In this document: positions 9,030-19,700 of the stretch, one piece after another
Layout: every line of letters starts with the position of its first letter
How positions within the stretch are numbered: position 1 is the stretch's first letter
From: Pseudomonadota bacterium
GTDB taxonomy: Bacteria; Myxococcota_A; UBA796; SXON01
Assembly (NCBI GenBank): GCA_005778355.1
Contig: SXON01000132.1
Span: 1 to 64,000, forward strand
Reading direction: 5' to 3'
Length of the DNA: 64,000 nt
Notes under the pieces: generated by a model
Database searches by the model: none
Seen by the model: only the letters and a program-made list of their open reading frames with translations
Told to the model about the DNA's origin: nothing
Translations under genes and position numbers: made by a program

Positions 9030-9043
9030 ATGGGTACCCATAT
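9028..9043. promoter_or_regulatory. Perfect 16-bp palindrome ATATGGGTACCCATAT overlapping the antitoxin start, candidate autoregulatory operator
   Basis: Direct reading; self-complementary across all 16 bp. Confidence 0.6.
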
Positions 9044-9093
9044 CGTAGCACCCGTATGCCCGTGGGCAAGCAACTTGGTGCTACCATCCCCCG

Positions 9094-10386
9094 ATGCTCC
9101 TCCTCCTCCTCGCCTGCGCCGACGCTGACTCCGGGTCGAAGTCCGACTCGCCAGCCGACACCGCCGCCCCCGAAGACACGGGCGTGGAGGACATCCCCAC
9201 CGACAGCGGCCCCGATAGCGCCGTCGACACCGCGCCGCCCGTCGACACCAGCGTCGACACCGCGCTGGACACCGCCGTGGTGGACACCGCCGACACCGGC
9301 GAGGGTGCCACCCCCATCGATTGCGCGCGCGAGGCGATGAGCTTCGACCACGAGGGTGAACTGTCGAGTGACACCACCTGGTGCGCGATTGACACGGTGC
9401 TGGTGCGTGGCCCGGTGACGGTCGCGGGCGGCGTACACCTCGCCATCGAGGCCGGCACCACCGTGCACGCCACCTGGGGCACCGACGGCAGCGCCGGGGA
9501 GCTGATCATCGGCCAGGGCGCCACCATCGACGCGGTCGGCACCGAAGACACGCCCATCGTGATCCGTCCCCTGGGCGATGGCACGGACTCCACCGAGTTC
9601 GAGGGCCTGGAGGTGGTGGGCTACGGTCGCAGCCCGGAGAATCCCAGCGACGACCCGTCTGAAGGCAGCGGCGTGTTGTCCTACATCCGCGTGGAGTACG
9701 GCGGCAACACCGACGCCGCGATTCACTTCGTGGCGGTTGGCGACGGCACCGAGGTCGACCATCTCGCCAGCATCTACAGCTACGACGACGCCTTCGAGTT
9801 CGACGGCGGCGAGGTCGGCGCGAAATACCTCGTGGCCTACGACTTCGCCGACGACGGCTACCAGTTTGAAGACGGCTACGACGGCCACCTCCACCATTGC
9901 CTCGCCAGTGACGGCGGCGGCGCCGGCATCACCGTGCGCAACCGCGATCCCGACGATGGTGGTGGCAACAGCGACGAGCCGCGGACCTACGCCAACGTCA
10001 ACAACTTCACCATCGTAGACACGTATAGCGAGGGCATCTACCTCGACAACGGTGGCCAGGGCGAGTTCACCAACATGCTCGTGTCGTCCCCGGCCGACTG
10101 CACGCTCAAGATCGACGACGCGAGTGTCGAAAACGTCGACGAGGGCATCGAGCTCGGCTTCGCGGTCTTGTGGCAGGCCGACACGACCTTCTGCCTCACC
10201 GACGACGGCGTGGACATCACCGGCTACGCCCACGACTATGTGGTCGCCGACCCCCTGCTCGACGGCTACGAGCCCGACGCGACGAGCCCCGCCTGGGACC
10301 CCGCCTACATCGACGAGGACGACGACGACCAGGTGGGGGCCTTCTCCGACTGGGACTGGTCGAACGGGTGGGGGGTGCCGGAGTAG
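9094..10386 (+). CDS. Asp/Thr-rich-linker lipoprotein with probable beta-helix-like surface domain
   Basis: MLLLLLACADADSGSKSDSPADTAAPEDTG...VDTAPPVDTSVDTALDTAVVDTADTG then VTVAGGVHLAIEAGTTVHATWGTDGSAGELIIGQGATIDAVGTEDTPIVIRP. Confidence 0.75.
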   Translation: MLLLLLACADADSGSKSDSPADTAAPEDTGVEDIPTDSGPDSAVDTAPPVDTSVDTALDTAVVDTADTGEGATPIDCAREAMSFDHEGELSSDTTWCAIDTVLVRGPVTVAGGVHLAIEAGTTVHATWGTDGSAGELIIGQGATIDAVGTEDTPIVIRPLGDGTDSTEFEGLEVVGYGRSPENPSDDPSEGSGVLSYIRVEYGGNTDAAIHFVAVGDGTEVDHLASIYSYDDAFEFDGGEVGAKYLVAYDFADDGYQFEDGYDGHLHHCLASDGGGAGITVRNRDPDDGGGNSDEPRTYANVNNFTIVDTYSEGIYLDNGGQGEFTNMLVSSPADCTLKIDDASVENVDEGIELGFAVLWQADTTFCLTDDGVDITGYAHDYVVADPLLDGYEPDATSPAWDPAYIDEDDDDQVGAFSDWDWSNGWGVPE

Positions 10387-10391
10387 GGGCG

Positions 10392-10958
10392 TTACTTCGC
10401 GGACCGGGTCCGCACGCGTTCCCACGCCTGGTCCAGCTCGAGCTCATCCACCCACCCGGTGACGTATTTCAGGTCGAGCGCCGATCCCTGGACCCGGACG
10501 ATGCCAGCCGCGTCTTCGAGCTGTCGATCGGAACCGCCGGGCTGCCACCAGCGCATCTTCGCGATCAACGTGTCCTCCGGGCTCGCCGTCCATGTCGCGA
10601 CATCCCCAATGCTCACTCTCACCCGTCGCGGGAATTCCGCTCGGGCGTGTCGCGTCCAACGGGGGACGATGATGTCGGCCTTCCAGGAGGATTCCATGTC
10701 GATGACGTTGAACATGCTCCGGTGCCGGACCGCCTCCTCGGCTGTGTCCAGGTCGAGGTAGAAGCTCTCGGGATCGAAGGCCTGTGCAAAGCGGCGGACA
10801 GTCCGCGCATCGAGTTTCGCGACAACGTCCAGGTCCATCGTGCTCCTCGGCTCGCCGTGCACGCTGCTCGCCATGGAGCCGACGACCATGTACTCGACGC
10901 CTGCAGCATCCAGGGCTGCCACCACTCGCGCCAGGAACGCCCGGAATGCCGGGTCCAT
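10392..10958 (-). CDS. Nucleotidyltransferase (AbiEii/MNT-like fold), candidate toxin
   Basis: VEYMVVGSMASSVHGEPRSTMDLDVVAKL: GS...DxD nucleotidyltransferase signature. Confidence 0.75.
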   Translation of the reverse strand: MDPAFRAFLARVVAALDAAGVEYMVVGSMASSVHGEPRSTMDLDVVAKLDARTVRRFAQAFDPESFYLDLDTAEEAVRHRSMFNVIDMESSWKADIIVPRWTRHARAEFPRRVRVSIGDVATWTASPEDTLIAKMRWWQPGGSDRQLEDAAGIVRVQGSALDLKYVTGWVDELELDQAWERVRTRSAK

Positions 10959-11203
10959 CAGCGATTCGCGAGCCTCGTTTCCACGGCCCGGGCCAGCGCA
11001 TCGCCCAGCAGCAGGCGCCGGATCTCAGCCTCGGGGTCGCGCCCATCTCGAAGAGCGCGCGCCCGCGCGCCGGCCACGGCCGCAGCGCGAACGGTGTCCG
11101 ACAACGCCAGGGCCATCTCGCCACGGCGCCCAGGACCCGCTTTCCGGAGCAAGCCGAGCAGCAAGGCGCGGGCGGCGGGCGTGGTGTCGGGCGAGTCGAG
11201 CAT
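10958..11203 (-). CDS. Small helical protein, candidate partner of the nucleotidyltransferase
   Basis: 81 aa; stop and next start overlap (TGATG) with the NTase gene. Confidence 0.6.
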   Translation of the reverse strand: MLDSPDTTPAARALLLGLLRKAGPGRRGEMALALSDTVRAAAVAGARARALRDGRDPEAEIRRLLLGDALARAVETRLANR

Positions 11204-11230
11204 CAGCTGTACTGTATCCCCGCCTCCCGC

Positions 11231-11638
11231 CTACCGCCCCACCTGCCTGAGAAACACGTCCGGCAACTTCGTGGCCTTGCGCGCCGCGAGATCAATCATC
11301 ACGAAGGTCATCTCGGCCTCCGCCACCACCTCGCCGTCGGCCGTCCGGGTGATGACCTGGCGGAGTCGCCCGATGTCGCGACGCGCGGAGATGGGCTCCA
11401 CGGAAACGTGCAGCTCGTCGTCGTACAGGCACTCGCGACGGTAGCGCACGTCGGCGCGGAGAATGGCCGGCCCGAGACCGTTCTTCACCATCTCAGGGAT
11501 GGGGGAGCCGCCGTGGGCTGCCCAGGCGAAGCGCGCCCACTCGAAGTACTCGAGGTAGCGCGCGTGATTGCAGTGGCCGAACATGTCGATGTGCGAGGAG
11601 GGCACGCGGATCGTGATGCCGGGGAAGCGGTCTGACAT
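11231..11638 (-). CDS. Acyl-CoA thioesterase, 4-hydroxybenzoyl-CoA thioesterase (hotdog) family
   Basis: IRVPSSHIDMFGHCNHARYLEYFEWARFAW...VRYRRECLYDDELHVSVEP: FadM/YbgC-like motif. Confidence 0.87.
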   Translation of the reverse strand: MSDRFPGITIRVPSSHIDMFGHCNHARYLEYFEWARFAWAAHGGSPIPEMVKNGLGPAILRADVRYRRECLYDDELHVSVEPISARRDIGRLRQVITRTADGEVVAEAEMTFVMIDLAARKATKLPDVFLRQVGR

Positions 11639-11676
11639 GCGGCGCCGCTAACCGCCAGGATGGTGGGGTCGGCAAA

Positions 11677-11690
11677 ACTGACCGGTCAGT
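11677..11690. promoter_or_regulatory. Perfect palindrome ACTGACCGGTCAGT in the divergent thioesterase/FAAL intergenic region, candidate operator
   Basis: Direct reading (ggcaaaACTGACCGGTCAGTctgc). Confidence 0.6.
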
Positions 11691-11770
11691 CTGCAAATAA
11701 GACTTTTCGCGCACTTGGACGATGCGCCGGGCCATGGTACACGCGCGCCCCTCCCTGCCCGAGAGTCCCG

Positions 11771-13540
11771 ATGAGCACCCCCTACCGTCCCGACGTCTCG
11801 ACGATGCCCGCCACCGTGGTGGAGGCACTTCGCCGCCTTCGCGGCGTCACCGACGTGGGCCACACCTACCTCGACAACGCGGCGAAGCCGACCTTCTTCT
11901 CCTTCGACGCGCTCAACGAGGCCGCCGAGCAGCGCGGCCGTCGCCTCCTGGCGCAGGGTCTCAAGAAGGGCGACCGCGTGGGCATGGTTCTGAGCCAGCC
12001 CAGGGACTTCGTCATCTCCTTCCTCGGCTGCGTGTACGTGGGCCTGGTGCCGGTGCCGATGTACCCGCCGCTCTCGTTCGGCAAGCTCGACGCCTGGGCC
12101 GAGGGGGCGCTTCGGATCCTGAGCGACGCCGAGGCCTCGCTGCTGTTGACCGATGGCCAGCTCCAGAACGTGCTCTGGCAGGTGGTGCCCAAGGTCAAGT
12201 CGCTGCGCGACCTCATGACCATCGAGAAGCTCGACGCGATCACGCCGATCAGCGGAGAGCTTCCCGTCGTGTCGCCCGCCGACCTGTGTTTCCTCCAGTA
12301 CACGTCGGGCTCCACCGCCGCGCCCAAGGGCGTGATGGTGACACACGGCAACCTGATGGCCAACAGCTGGGCCATTGCCGTGGACGGCATGCAACTGGTG
12401 CCCTTCGCCGAGACGGCGGTGTCCTGGCTGCCGCTCTACCACGACATGGGCCTCATCGGCTTCGTCATCACCCCGCTGGTGAAGGGCATGGCCGAGGTGT
12501 TCATCCCCACGCTCTTGTTCGTGAAGCGCCCGAACATCTGGATGCAGGTGATGAGCGACTACAAGGCGCAGCATACCTTTGGTCCCAACTTTGCCTACGC
12601 GCTGGCGGTTCGAAAGGCGACAGAGGCTGAGCTGGCCAAGTGGGACCTCAGCCACTCGCGTGTGTACGGTTGCGGCGCCGAGCCCATCCATCTCGACACC
12701 ATGCTCCGCTTCGAGGCCACCTTCGAGCGCTGCGGACTCAAGAAGGGCACCATCATGCCGGCCTACGGCATGGCCGAGGCCACCCTGGCCATGAGCTTCC
12801 ACCCGCCGGGCAGCCAGGTCTTCGCGAGCGCGCTCCACGACGATGGCCCCGCCTTCGTGAGCTGCGGCAAGACCTTCTCCGAGCACGAGATGGGCGTGAT
12901 GGACGAGGAGGGCAACCTGCTCGGCGAGAACGTGGAAGGCGAGCTCGTGCACCGCGGCCCGTCGGTCACCCCCGGCTACTGGAAGAACCCCGAGGCCACG
13001 GCCGCCTGCTTCTTGCCGAGCGGCTGGCTCCGCACCGGCGACCTCGGTTTTGTCCGCGACGGCAACGTCTACATCACCGGACGCAGCAAAGACCTCATCA
13101 TCCTCAATGGCCGCAATCATCACCCCACCACCATCGAGTGGGCGGCCGCCGAGGTCGATGGTGTCCGGAAGGGCAACGTGGTGGCCTTCTCCGTGCCCGG
13201 GCAAGACAGCGAGGAGCTGGTGGTGGTGGCCGAAACCCGCCCCGAGCCCCCGGCCGAGACCGCGGAGAACATCACCCGCGCCGTGGCCGAGCAGCTCTCG
13301 CTCAAGGTGAGCGCGGTCGTCTTGCTCGCCGCCGGCCAGCTCCCCAAGACCAGCTCCGGCAAGCTCCAGCGCAACAAGACCCGCCAGCAGTATCTGGCCG
13401 GCGAGCTCGGCAAGCAGGGCGATCGCACGCTCGGCAGCTCGGGCGAGAAACTCACCGTGGCGAAGCACGTGGCCAAGTCCATCTGGGGCCGGGCCACCCA
13501 CACCGCCAGCAAGCTCATCAACCGTCCCCCTGAAACCTAA
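11771..13540 (+). CDS. Fatty acyl-AMP ligase (FAAL)
   Basis: LCFLQYTSGSTAAPKGVMVTHGNLMANS...SWLPLYHDMGLIGF...AYGMAEATLAMSF...TGDLGFVRDGNVYITGRSKDLIILNGRNHHPTTIEW...LPKTSSGKLQR. Confidence 0.93.
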   Translation: MSTPYRPDVSTMPATVVEALRRLRGVTDVGHTYLDNAAKPTFFSFDALNEAAEQRGRRLLAQGLKKGDRVGMVLSQPRDFVISFLGCVYVGLVPVPMYPPLSFGKLDAWAEGALRILSDAEASLLLTDGQLQNVLWQVVPKVKSLRDLMTIEKLDAITPISGELPVVSPADLCFLQYTSGSTAAPKGVMVTHGNLMANSWAIAVDGMQLVPFAETAVSWLPLYHDMGLIGFVITPLVKGMAEVFIPTLLFVKRPNIWMQVMSDYKAQHTFGPNFAYALAVRKATEAELAKWDLSHSRVYGCGAEPIHLDTMLRFEATFERCGLKKGTIMPAYGMAEATLAMSFHPPGSQVFASALHDDGPAFVSCGKTFSEHEMGVMDEEGNLLGENVEGELVHRGPSVTPGYWKNPEATAACFLPSGWLRTGDLGFVRDGNVYITGRSKDLIILNGRNHHPTTIEWAAAEVDGVRKGNVVAFSVPGQDSEELVVVAETRPEPPAETAENITRAVAEQLSLKVSAVVLLAAGQLPKTSSGKLQRNKTRQQYLAGELGKQGDRTLGSSGEKLTVAKHVAKSIWGRATHTASKLINRPPET

Positions 13541-13549
13541 GGTGCAAGT

Positions 13550-13792
13550 ATGGAAACCATGAACCTCATCAAGTCCGCGATCTCCGCCGTCGATCCCTCG
13601 AAGACGGCGAAGTTGTCGACCATTCGCCCCGACATGGAGATCCGCGAGCTCGGCCTCGACAGCGTGGCCACCATGGAGATGGTCGGCTTCCTCGAGGAGA
13701 AGCTGGAAACGCAGTTCTCCGACGAGGTGATGATTCGTATCCAGACCTTCGGCGACCTCGCCGCGCTCATCGACAACTCGAAGCAGGCGTAG
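13550..13792 (+). CDS. Acyl carrier protein
   Basis: 80 aa with LGLDSVATMEMVGFLEEKLETQF (phosphopantetheine DSV site). Confidence 0.9.
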   Translation: METMNLIKSAISAVDPSKTAKLSTIRPDMEIRELGLDSVATMEMVGFLEEKLETQFSDEVMIRIQTFGDLAALIDNSKQA

Positions 13793-13795
13793 GGC

Positions 13796-16700
13796 ATGTC
13801 GCGGTCGAGCGCCATCGCCGTCGTCGGTCTCGGCTGCCGCTTCCCCGGCGCCGAGAACGTCAATCGTTACTGGCAGCTCGTCCGCGAGGGTCGACACAAG
13901 TTCGGCCCGCCCCTTCGCAACCGCTGGGATCACGAGGCATTTTTCTCGACCAGCCAGCGTACGCCCGACCGCTACTACGCCCCGCACGGCGCCTTCCTCG
14001 ACGACGTGGCGAGCTTTGCCGCCATGGAGTTCGGCATTCCGCCGCGCCGCGTGGAGGTGATGGACCCGCAGCAGCGCATGGCGCTCGAGTGTGCCTGGTA
14101 CACCCTGCAAGACGCGGGCTACGCCGCCGCCATCGACGGGGTGGACGGTGGACGACCCATCGATCGCTCGCGAGTGGGCACCTTCCTCGGCCTCTGCGCG
14201 ATGGAGTTCCGTTCCATCCTTGGCGCGCGCACCATCGCCCAGATGCTCGCCGCCGGGCAGTTCGGCGACGCGGCCACGTCCGACGAGGCCAAGCGCCTCG
14301 GCGACATGATCAACCGGCTCGTGCCGTCGCGCGCCTTCAGTGGGCCGGGCGTGCTCTCCAACATGAGCGCCGCCGTCGTGGCGCAGGAGCTCGACCTCGG
14401 CGGTCCGGCCTTTACGGTCGACGCGGCTTGCGCCTCGGCGCTGGTGGCTATCCACGACGCGGTCACCTACTTGCGCGCGGGCCACATCGATGCGGCGCTC
14501 GCCGGCGGCGTGTACCTCAACCTCACCCCCGACCACCTCGTGGGTTTCAGCCGGATTGGCGCGATTAGCCCCGGCGGCATCTGCCGCCCTTTCGACGTGA
14601 ACGCCGATGGCTTCGTGCAGGGCGAGGGCGTGGGCCTGGTGATGCTCAAGCGCCTCGACGACGCCGTCCGCGACGGCGACCGTGTGTACGCGGTGCTGCG
14701 CGGCTCGGCGCTCAACAACGACGGCAAGGGCGACGGGCCGATGTCGCCCCGGAGCGAGGGACAAGAGTCCGTCATCCAGACGGCGTGGAACGACGCGGGC
14801 ATCACCGCGCGCGACGTGGGACACGTGGAAACCCATGGCACAGGCACGGCGGTGGGCGACCGGACGGAGATCGGTGCCTTGCGCAAGAGCCTAGTCGGAC
14901 GCGAGGGACCGGTGCTCATCGGCTCGGCCAAGGCCAACGTCGGGCACACCATGTCGGCGGCCGGCGTGGCCGGCTTCATCAAGGCGGTGCTCAGCGTTCA
15001 CCACGCCGAGATCCCGCCGCTGGCGAACTGGACGGCGCCCCACCCAGACATCGCCGCCGCGCCCGAGACCTTTGCCGTCCCCACCGCACCGGTGCCCTGG
15101 ACCGATCCTCGGCGGGTGGCCACGGTGTCGTCCTTCGGCTTCGGCGGCACCAACGCCCACATGGTGCTCGCCGCTCCGGAGGCCCGCCCCACGGCGCGGC
15201 TCTTCGCGCTCGGCGCGCCGGCGCCGCGGCTCGGCGCCGCCCAGCTCGTCGTCATCTCCGGCGACGACGGGGCGCTCCTCGGTCGCTACGCCCGCGAGCT
15301 CGCCGACACCTTGGCCGACACCGACAACCTGGCCGCCGTGGCGCACACGCTCAACGTGGGCCGGCGCCGTCGCGCCGTCCGCGCTGCCCTCGTGGCGCAG
15401 AGCACCGCCGAGCTGCGCAAACACCTGCGCAAGGTGGGCGACACCCTCGGCAGCGACCCGTCCGCCCGGGGGGCACAGGGGCGCGACGCGGTGATTGGCG
15501 ACGCCGCCACCCCGGTGCCGGTGGCCTTCCTGTGTCCCGGCCAGGGCATGCAGAAGGTGGGGCTCCTGCGCGAGTGGCTCGCCATCCCCGAGTTCAGCGA
15601 CACGCTGCGCGACATGGAGGCGGCGGTTTCTGACATCACCGCGCGCCCGCTCCGCGACTACCTCTACGCGGAGGGGGCCACCGAGGAAGCCCTCACCGAC
15701 ACGCAGATCGCGCAGCCGGCGATGTTCGCGGTGGGCATGGGCGTGGCCGCTGTGCTCGGGCGCTACGGCGTGAAGCCGTCGGTGGTGCTCGGTCATTCGC
15801 TGGGCGAGTTCACCGCCACCGCGTTGTCCGGTGCGGTGAAGCCCCGCGAGGCCATCCGTTTCGTGGCCCGCCGCGGCAAGGCGATGTCGGCGATGACCGG
15901 CGATCACGGCGCGATGGCCGCCTGCATGGCCGCCGTGGCCGAGATCGAGCCGCACCTCGAGCCGCGCGTGATCGTCGCCAACCTGAACCACCCCCGCCAG
16001 AACGTGATCTCCGGCCCCACGGCGGCCGTGGAGAAGAGCGTGGAGCGGCTCGTGGCCGCCGGGCTCAAGGCCAGGCGCATCCCGGTGTCACACGCCTTCC
16101 ACTCGCCGATGCTGGAGGGCGTGCAGGGCGACGTCGAGGCCGGGGTCGCGGAGACCCACTTCACCGCGCCGACCCTCCCCATGGCCTCGTGCATCGCCGC
16201 GAACGCGCCCCGGACGGCCGACGACGTCAAGGCCATTTACCGTCGTCACGCGGTGGCCCCGGTCGACTACGTCACCGGGCTCGGCCAGTGTCGCGACCAG
16301 GGCGCCCGGATCTTCGTGCAGCTCGCCCCCGGGGCCACGCTCTGCGCCTTCGCGCGCGGCGTGCTCGAGGGCGGCGAGAGCATCCTGTCGGTGGCCGCCG
16401 ACGAGGCCGACGGTGGGGTGGGGCTCCTGCGTGTGCTGGCGCTCTGCGCGGCGAACGGGCACCGCGTCGACCTGACCGGTTTCGGCGAGGGCATCGCGAC
16501 CCTGCCGCCCACGCCCTACCCCACGCAGGTGTACTGGCCGGTGGTGGCTGAGCGCCAGAAGACCGCCGAGATCGTGACCGTCCGCCGCGACGACGCGCCG
16601 GCCACCGAGGTGGTGCACCCCGGCGCCGCGCCCGCCGCGCCTACCGAGGAAGACGTCCAGGCGCGCGTGCTGCGCATCGTGTCGAAGGTGAGCGCCTTCC

Positions 16701-19700
16701 CGCTCGAGGCCCTGCGTGCTGAGCAGCGCCTGATCGACGACCTTGGTTTCGACTCCTTGATGGCGAATGAGCTGTCCACGCGACTGTCGGAGGCCTTCCC
16801 CGGCTTCGCGGGCATTCCCCGGGCGCTCTTCGCCACCTCTCCCCGGGTGTCCGACATCGTCGGCACCGTGGAAGGCGGCGGGCTCGGCGAGGCGCTGCCG
16901 CTCACGGCCCCCGACCGCGCGATGGTAGCCTACCGTCCGGTCCTGCGCGCCGCGCCCCCCTCCGGGCGTAGCCGCGAGACCGGCGGACGCGTGCTCGTGC
17001 ACCCCGAGCTCGCCACGCTGCGCACCCTGCCGAAGGGCGATGTCGCCGTGGTGTCCGAGGTGCTCGGCAACAAGCCCACCCGGGCCGCCGTCAGTGGCTT
17101 CGTGAAGGCCCTCGCGCGCGAGTGGCCGGAACACAAGGTGGTGGTGGTCGATGGCTCCGAGGCCGAGGCTCTCGCCGAGCTGGCGGGTTCTGATCGCGAC
17201 GTCGAGGTGGTGTACCAGGGTGGCGTCCGCCACGTGGTCGGGCTCGAAGCGGTGGCGGCGAGCCCGCGTGATCTCCGAGGTCAGACGGTGCTCGTCACCG
17301 GCGGCACCGGCTGGCTTGGCCAGCGCATCGCGCGCGCGCTCATCGAGGCGGGCGCGAGTGTGGTGCTGAGCGGCAGTCGCGACCGCGCTGAGGTGCTGGC
17401 GGAGCTTGGTCCAAGCGCACGTTTCTTCAAGGCCGACCTGGGCGGCAACCCTGACTTCACCGGCCTCGCGGTCGACGGCATCATCCACGCGGCCGGCGTG
17501 CTGGCCGATGGCCCCGTGGGCACCGCCGACGGGGAGCGGGCGATGGTGATCAAGGTGGGCGGACTCCGTCGCCTGCGCGCCGCCTTCCCGGCCGCGTGGA
17601 TCGTGTCGCTCGGCAGCTACGCCGCGCGCTTCGGCAATGCCTACCAGACCGAGTACGCCGCCGCGAACGAGGCGATGGCGTCGCTTGGTCGCGCCCTCGG
17701 CGCCGGCACGCAAGACTGGGGACCCTGGGCGGAGTCGGAGATGGTGTCCACGATCCCGGCCCCGATGAAGCGGGCGATGCGCGATGACGGCCTCTGGTTC
17801 GTCGACACCGCGCAGGGTCTGCGTGCGCTCCTGGCCAGCCTCGGTCTCCCCGGCGAGGTCGTACTGGGGCTCGACCTGCCGCCCGTGCGTCGCGCACTGG
17901 AAGTGGAGCGGACGCTCAGCCCAGAGATGCCCTGGTTGCGCGACCACGCCCTCTACGGGCGCCCCACCGTCCCCATGGCGGCGGTGCTCGAGTGGGCCTG
18001 CGACCTCTCCGGCCGGACGGTGGAAGACCTGACCTTGTACGACGGCATCGTGGTCGACAAGACCGTCCGCGTCCGCCTGCGGGTGGATGGCGACCGTTTC
18101 ACCGCCCATTGTGACGGCAAACTGGCGTGGACGGCGGTGCTCACCGACGAGCCGCTCGCGCGGGTGGTCCCGCCGGCGCTCGGGCAAGACACGCTGCCGA
18201 TGTCGCTCGCCGAGTTCTACCGCCACACCTTCCACGGTCCGCTGTTGCGCGGGATCGTGTCGGTGAACGCGCTCGGCGACAAGGGCGTGGCCGGCGTGGT
18301 GCGCCTCGGCAAGTCGACCGACTGGAACGAGGCGCCGTGGTCGCTCTCGCCGCTCGCCATCGATAGTGCCTTGCAGCTCGCCGCCTACTGGTCGCTCAAC
18401 AAGTCCGGTCGCGCCGGCTTCCCGGTGCGCGTGGGCCGCTGGACGCAAGTGCACACCGACGCAGAGGAGCTGTCCGCCACCTTGTGGTTCGACGAGCAGA
18501 CGGGTGACCGGTTCCGGGGCACCGTCGTCCTCTCGGAGCCCTCGGGACGCGTGGTCGCCGTGGGCGAGGGCGTGGAAGCCGAGCTGCGGAGCGACGGTCT
18601 CGACATCGCGCCTGAGCACACGGACTTCGAGCTTTTCCCGGCCTGGGTCGACCTCAAGATGCGGCTCGACGCCGCCTTGATGCTCAACATCAGCAACCCC
18701 TACTTCAAGGTGCTGGAGGGCACGGCGCGCGACAAGGTGGTGATCAAGGGCCAGGAGATGATTCACTTCTCCGGCTACAACTACCTCGGCTTCTCGGGAC
18801 ACCTCCACGTGACCGAGCGCGTGTGCGAGGCCGTCGCCAAGTACGGCACCAGCGTGTCGGCCAGTCGCGTGGCGAGCGGGGAGCGTCCGATTCACCTTGA
18901 GCTCGAGGAGCGCATCGCTCGGGTGCTCGGGGTCGACGACGCCATCTTGTTCACCGCTGGTCACATGACCAACGTGAACACCATCGGGCACCTGTTTGGC
19001 CCGAAGGACCTGATCCTTCACGACGAGCTGATTCACGACAGCGCCATCCAGGGCATGAAGCTCGCCGGGAGCACCCGTCGCCCGTTCCCCCACGGTGACA
19101 TGGCGGCGCTTGAGAAACACCTCGAGCAGCTCCGCGGCCGCTTCGAGAAGTGCCTGATCATCGTCGAGGGCGTGTACTCGATGGACGGCGATATCTGCGA
19201 TCTCCCGGCCGTCATCGCGCTGAAGAAACGCTACAAGTCCTTCCTGATGGTCGACGAGGCCCACAGCTTCGGCGTGGTCGGGAAGAACGGCTACGGCGTG
19301 CGCGAGCACTTCGGCGCCGACGGTCGCGACGTCGACATCTGGATGGGCACGCTGTCGAAGAGCCTGTCGTCGTGTGGCGGCTACATCGCCGGCAGCAAGA
19401 CGCTGGTGTCGCTCCTGAAATACACCGCCCCCGGTTTTGTGTACTCCGCCGGTCTGACACCGGCGAACACCATGGCGGCCATCGCGGCGCTGGAGCTGAT
19501 GGAGCGCGAGCCGCAGCACGTCGCGAAGCTCCAGCAGAACGCCAAGTTGTTCTACGAGCTCTGCCAGGCCGAGGGCCTCGACAACGGCCCCGCGCACGGC
19601 GAGAGCGCGGTGATCCCGGTGGTGGTGGGCAACTCCTTCCACGCGCTCCTGTTGTCCGACGCGCTCATGAAGCGCGGCATCAACGTGCAGCCCATCCTGT

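Noticed and set aside
8356-10425. 689-aa minus-strand ORF reported in the track
   Set aside because: Only the C-terminal part (8356-8790) is a PIN protein; the rest is antisense of the plus-strand lipoprotein 9094-10386.
11648-14836. 1062-aa minus-strand ORF opposite the FAAL/PKS genes
   Set aside because: Shadow ORF in high-GC DNA. The translation is His/Gly/Val/Arg-rich low complexity with no family motifs, while the opposite strand encodes clear FAAL, ACP and KS domains.
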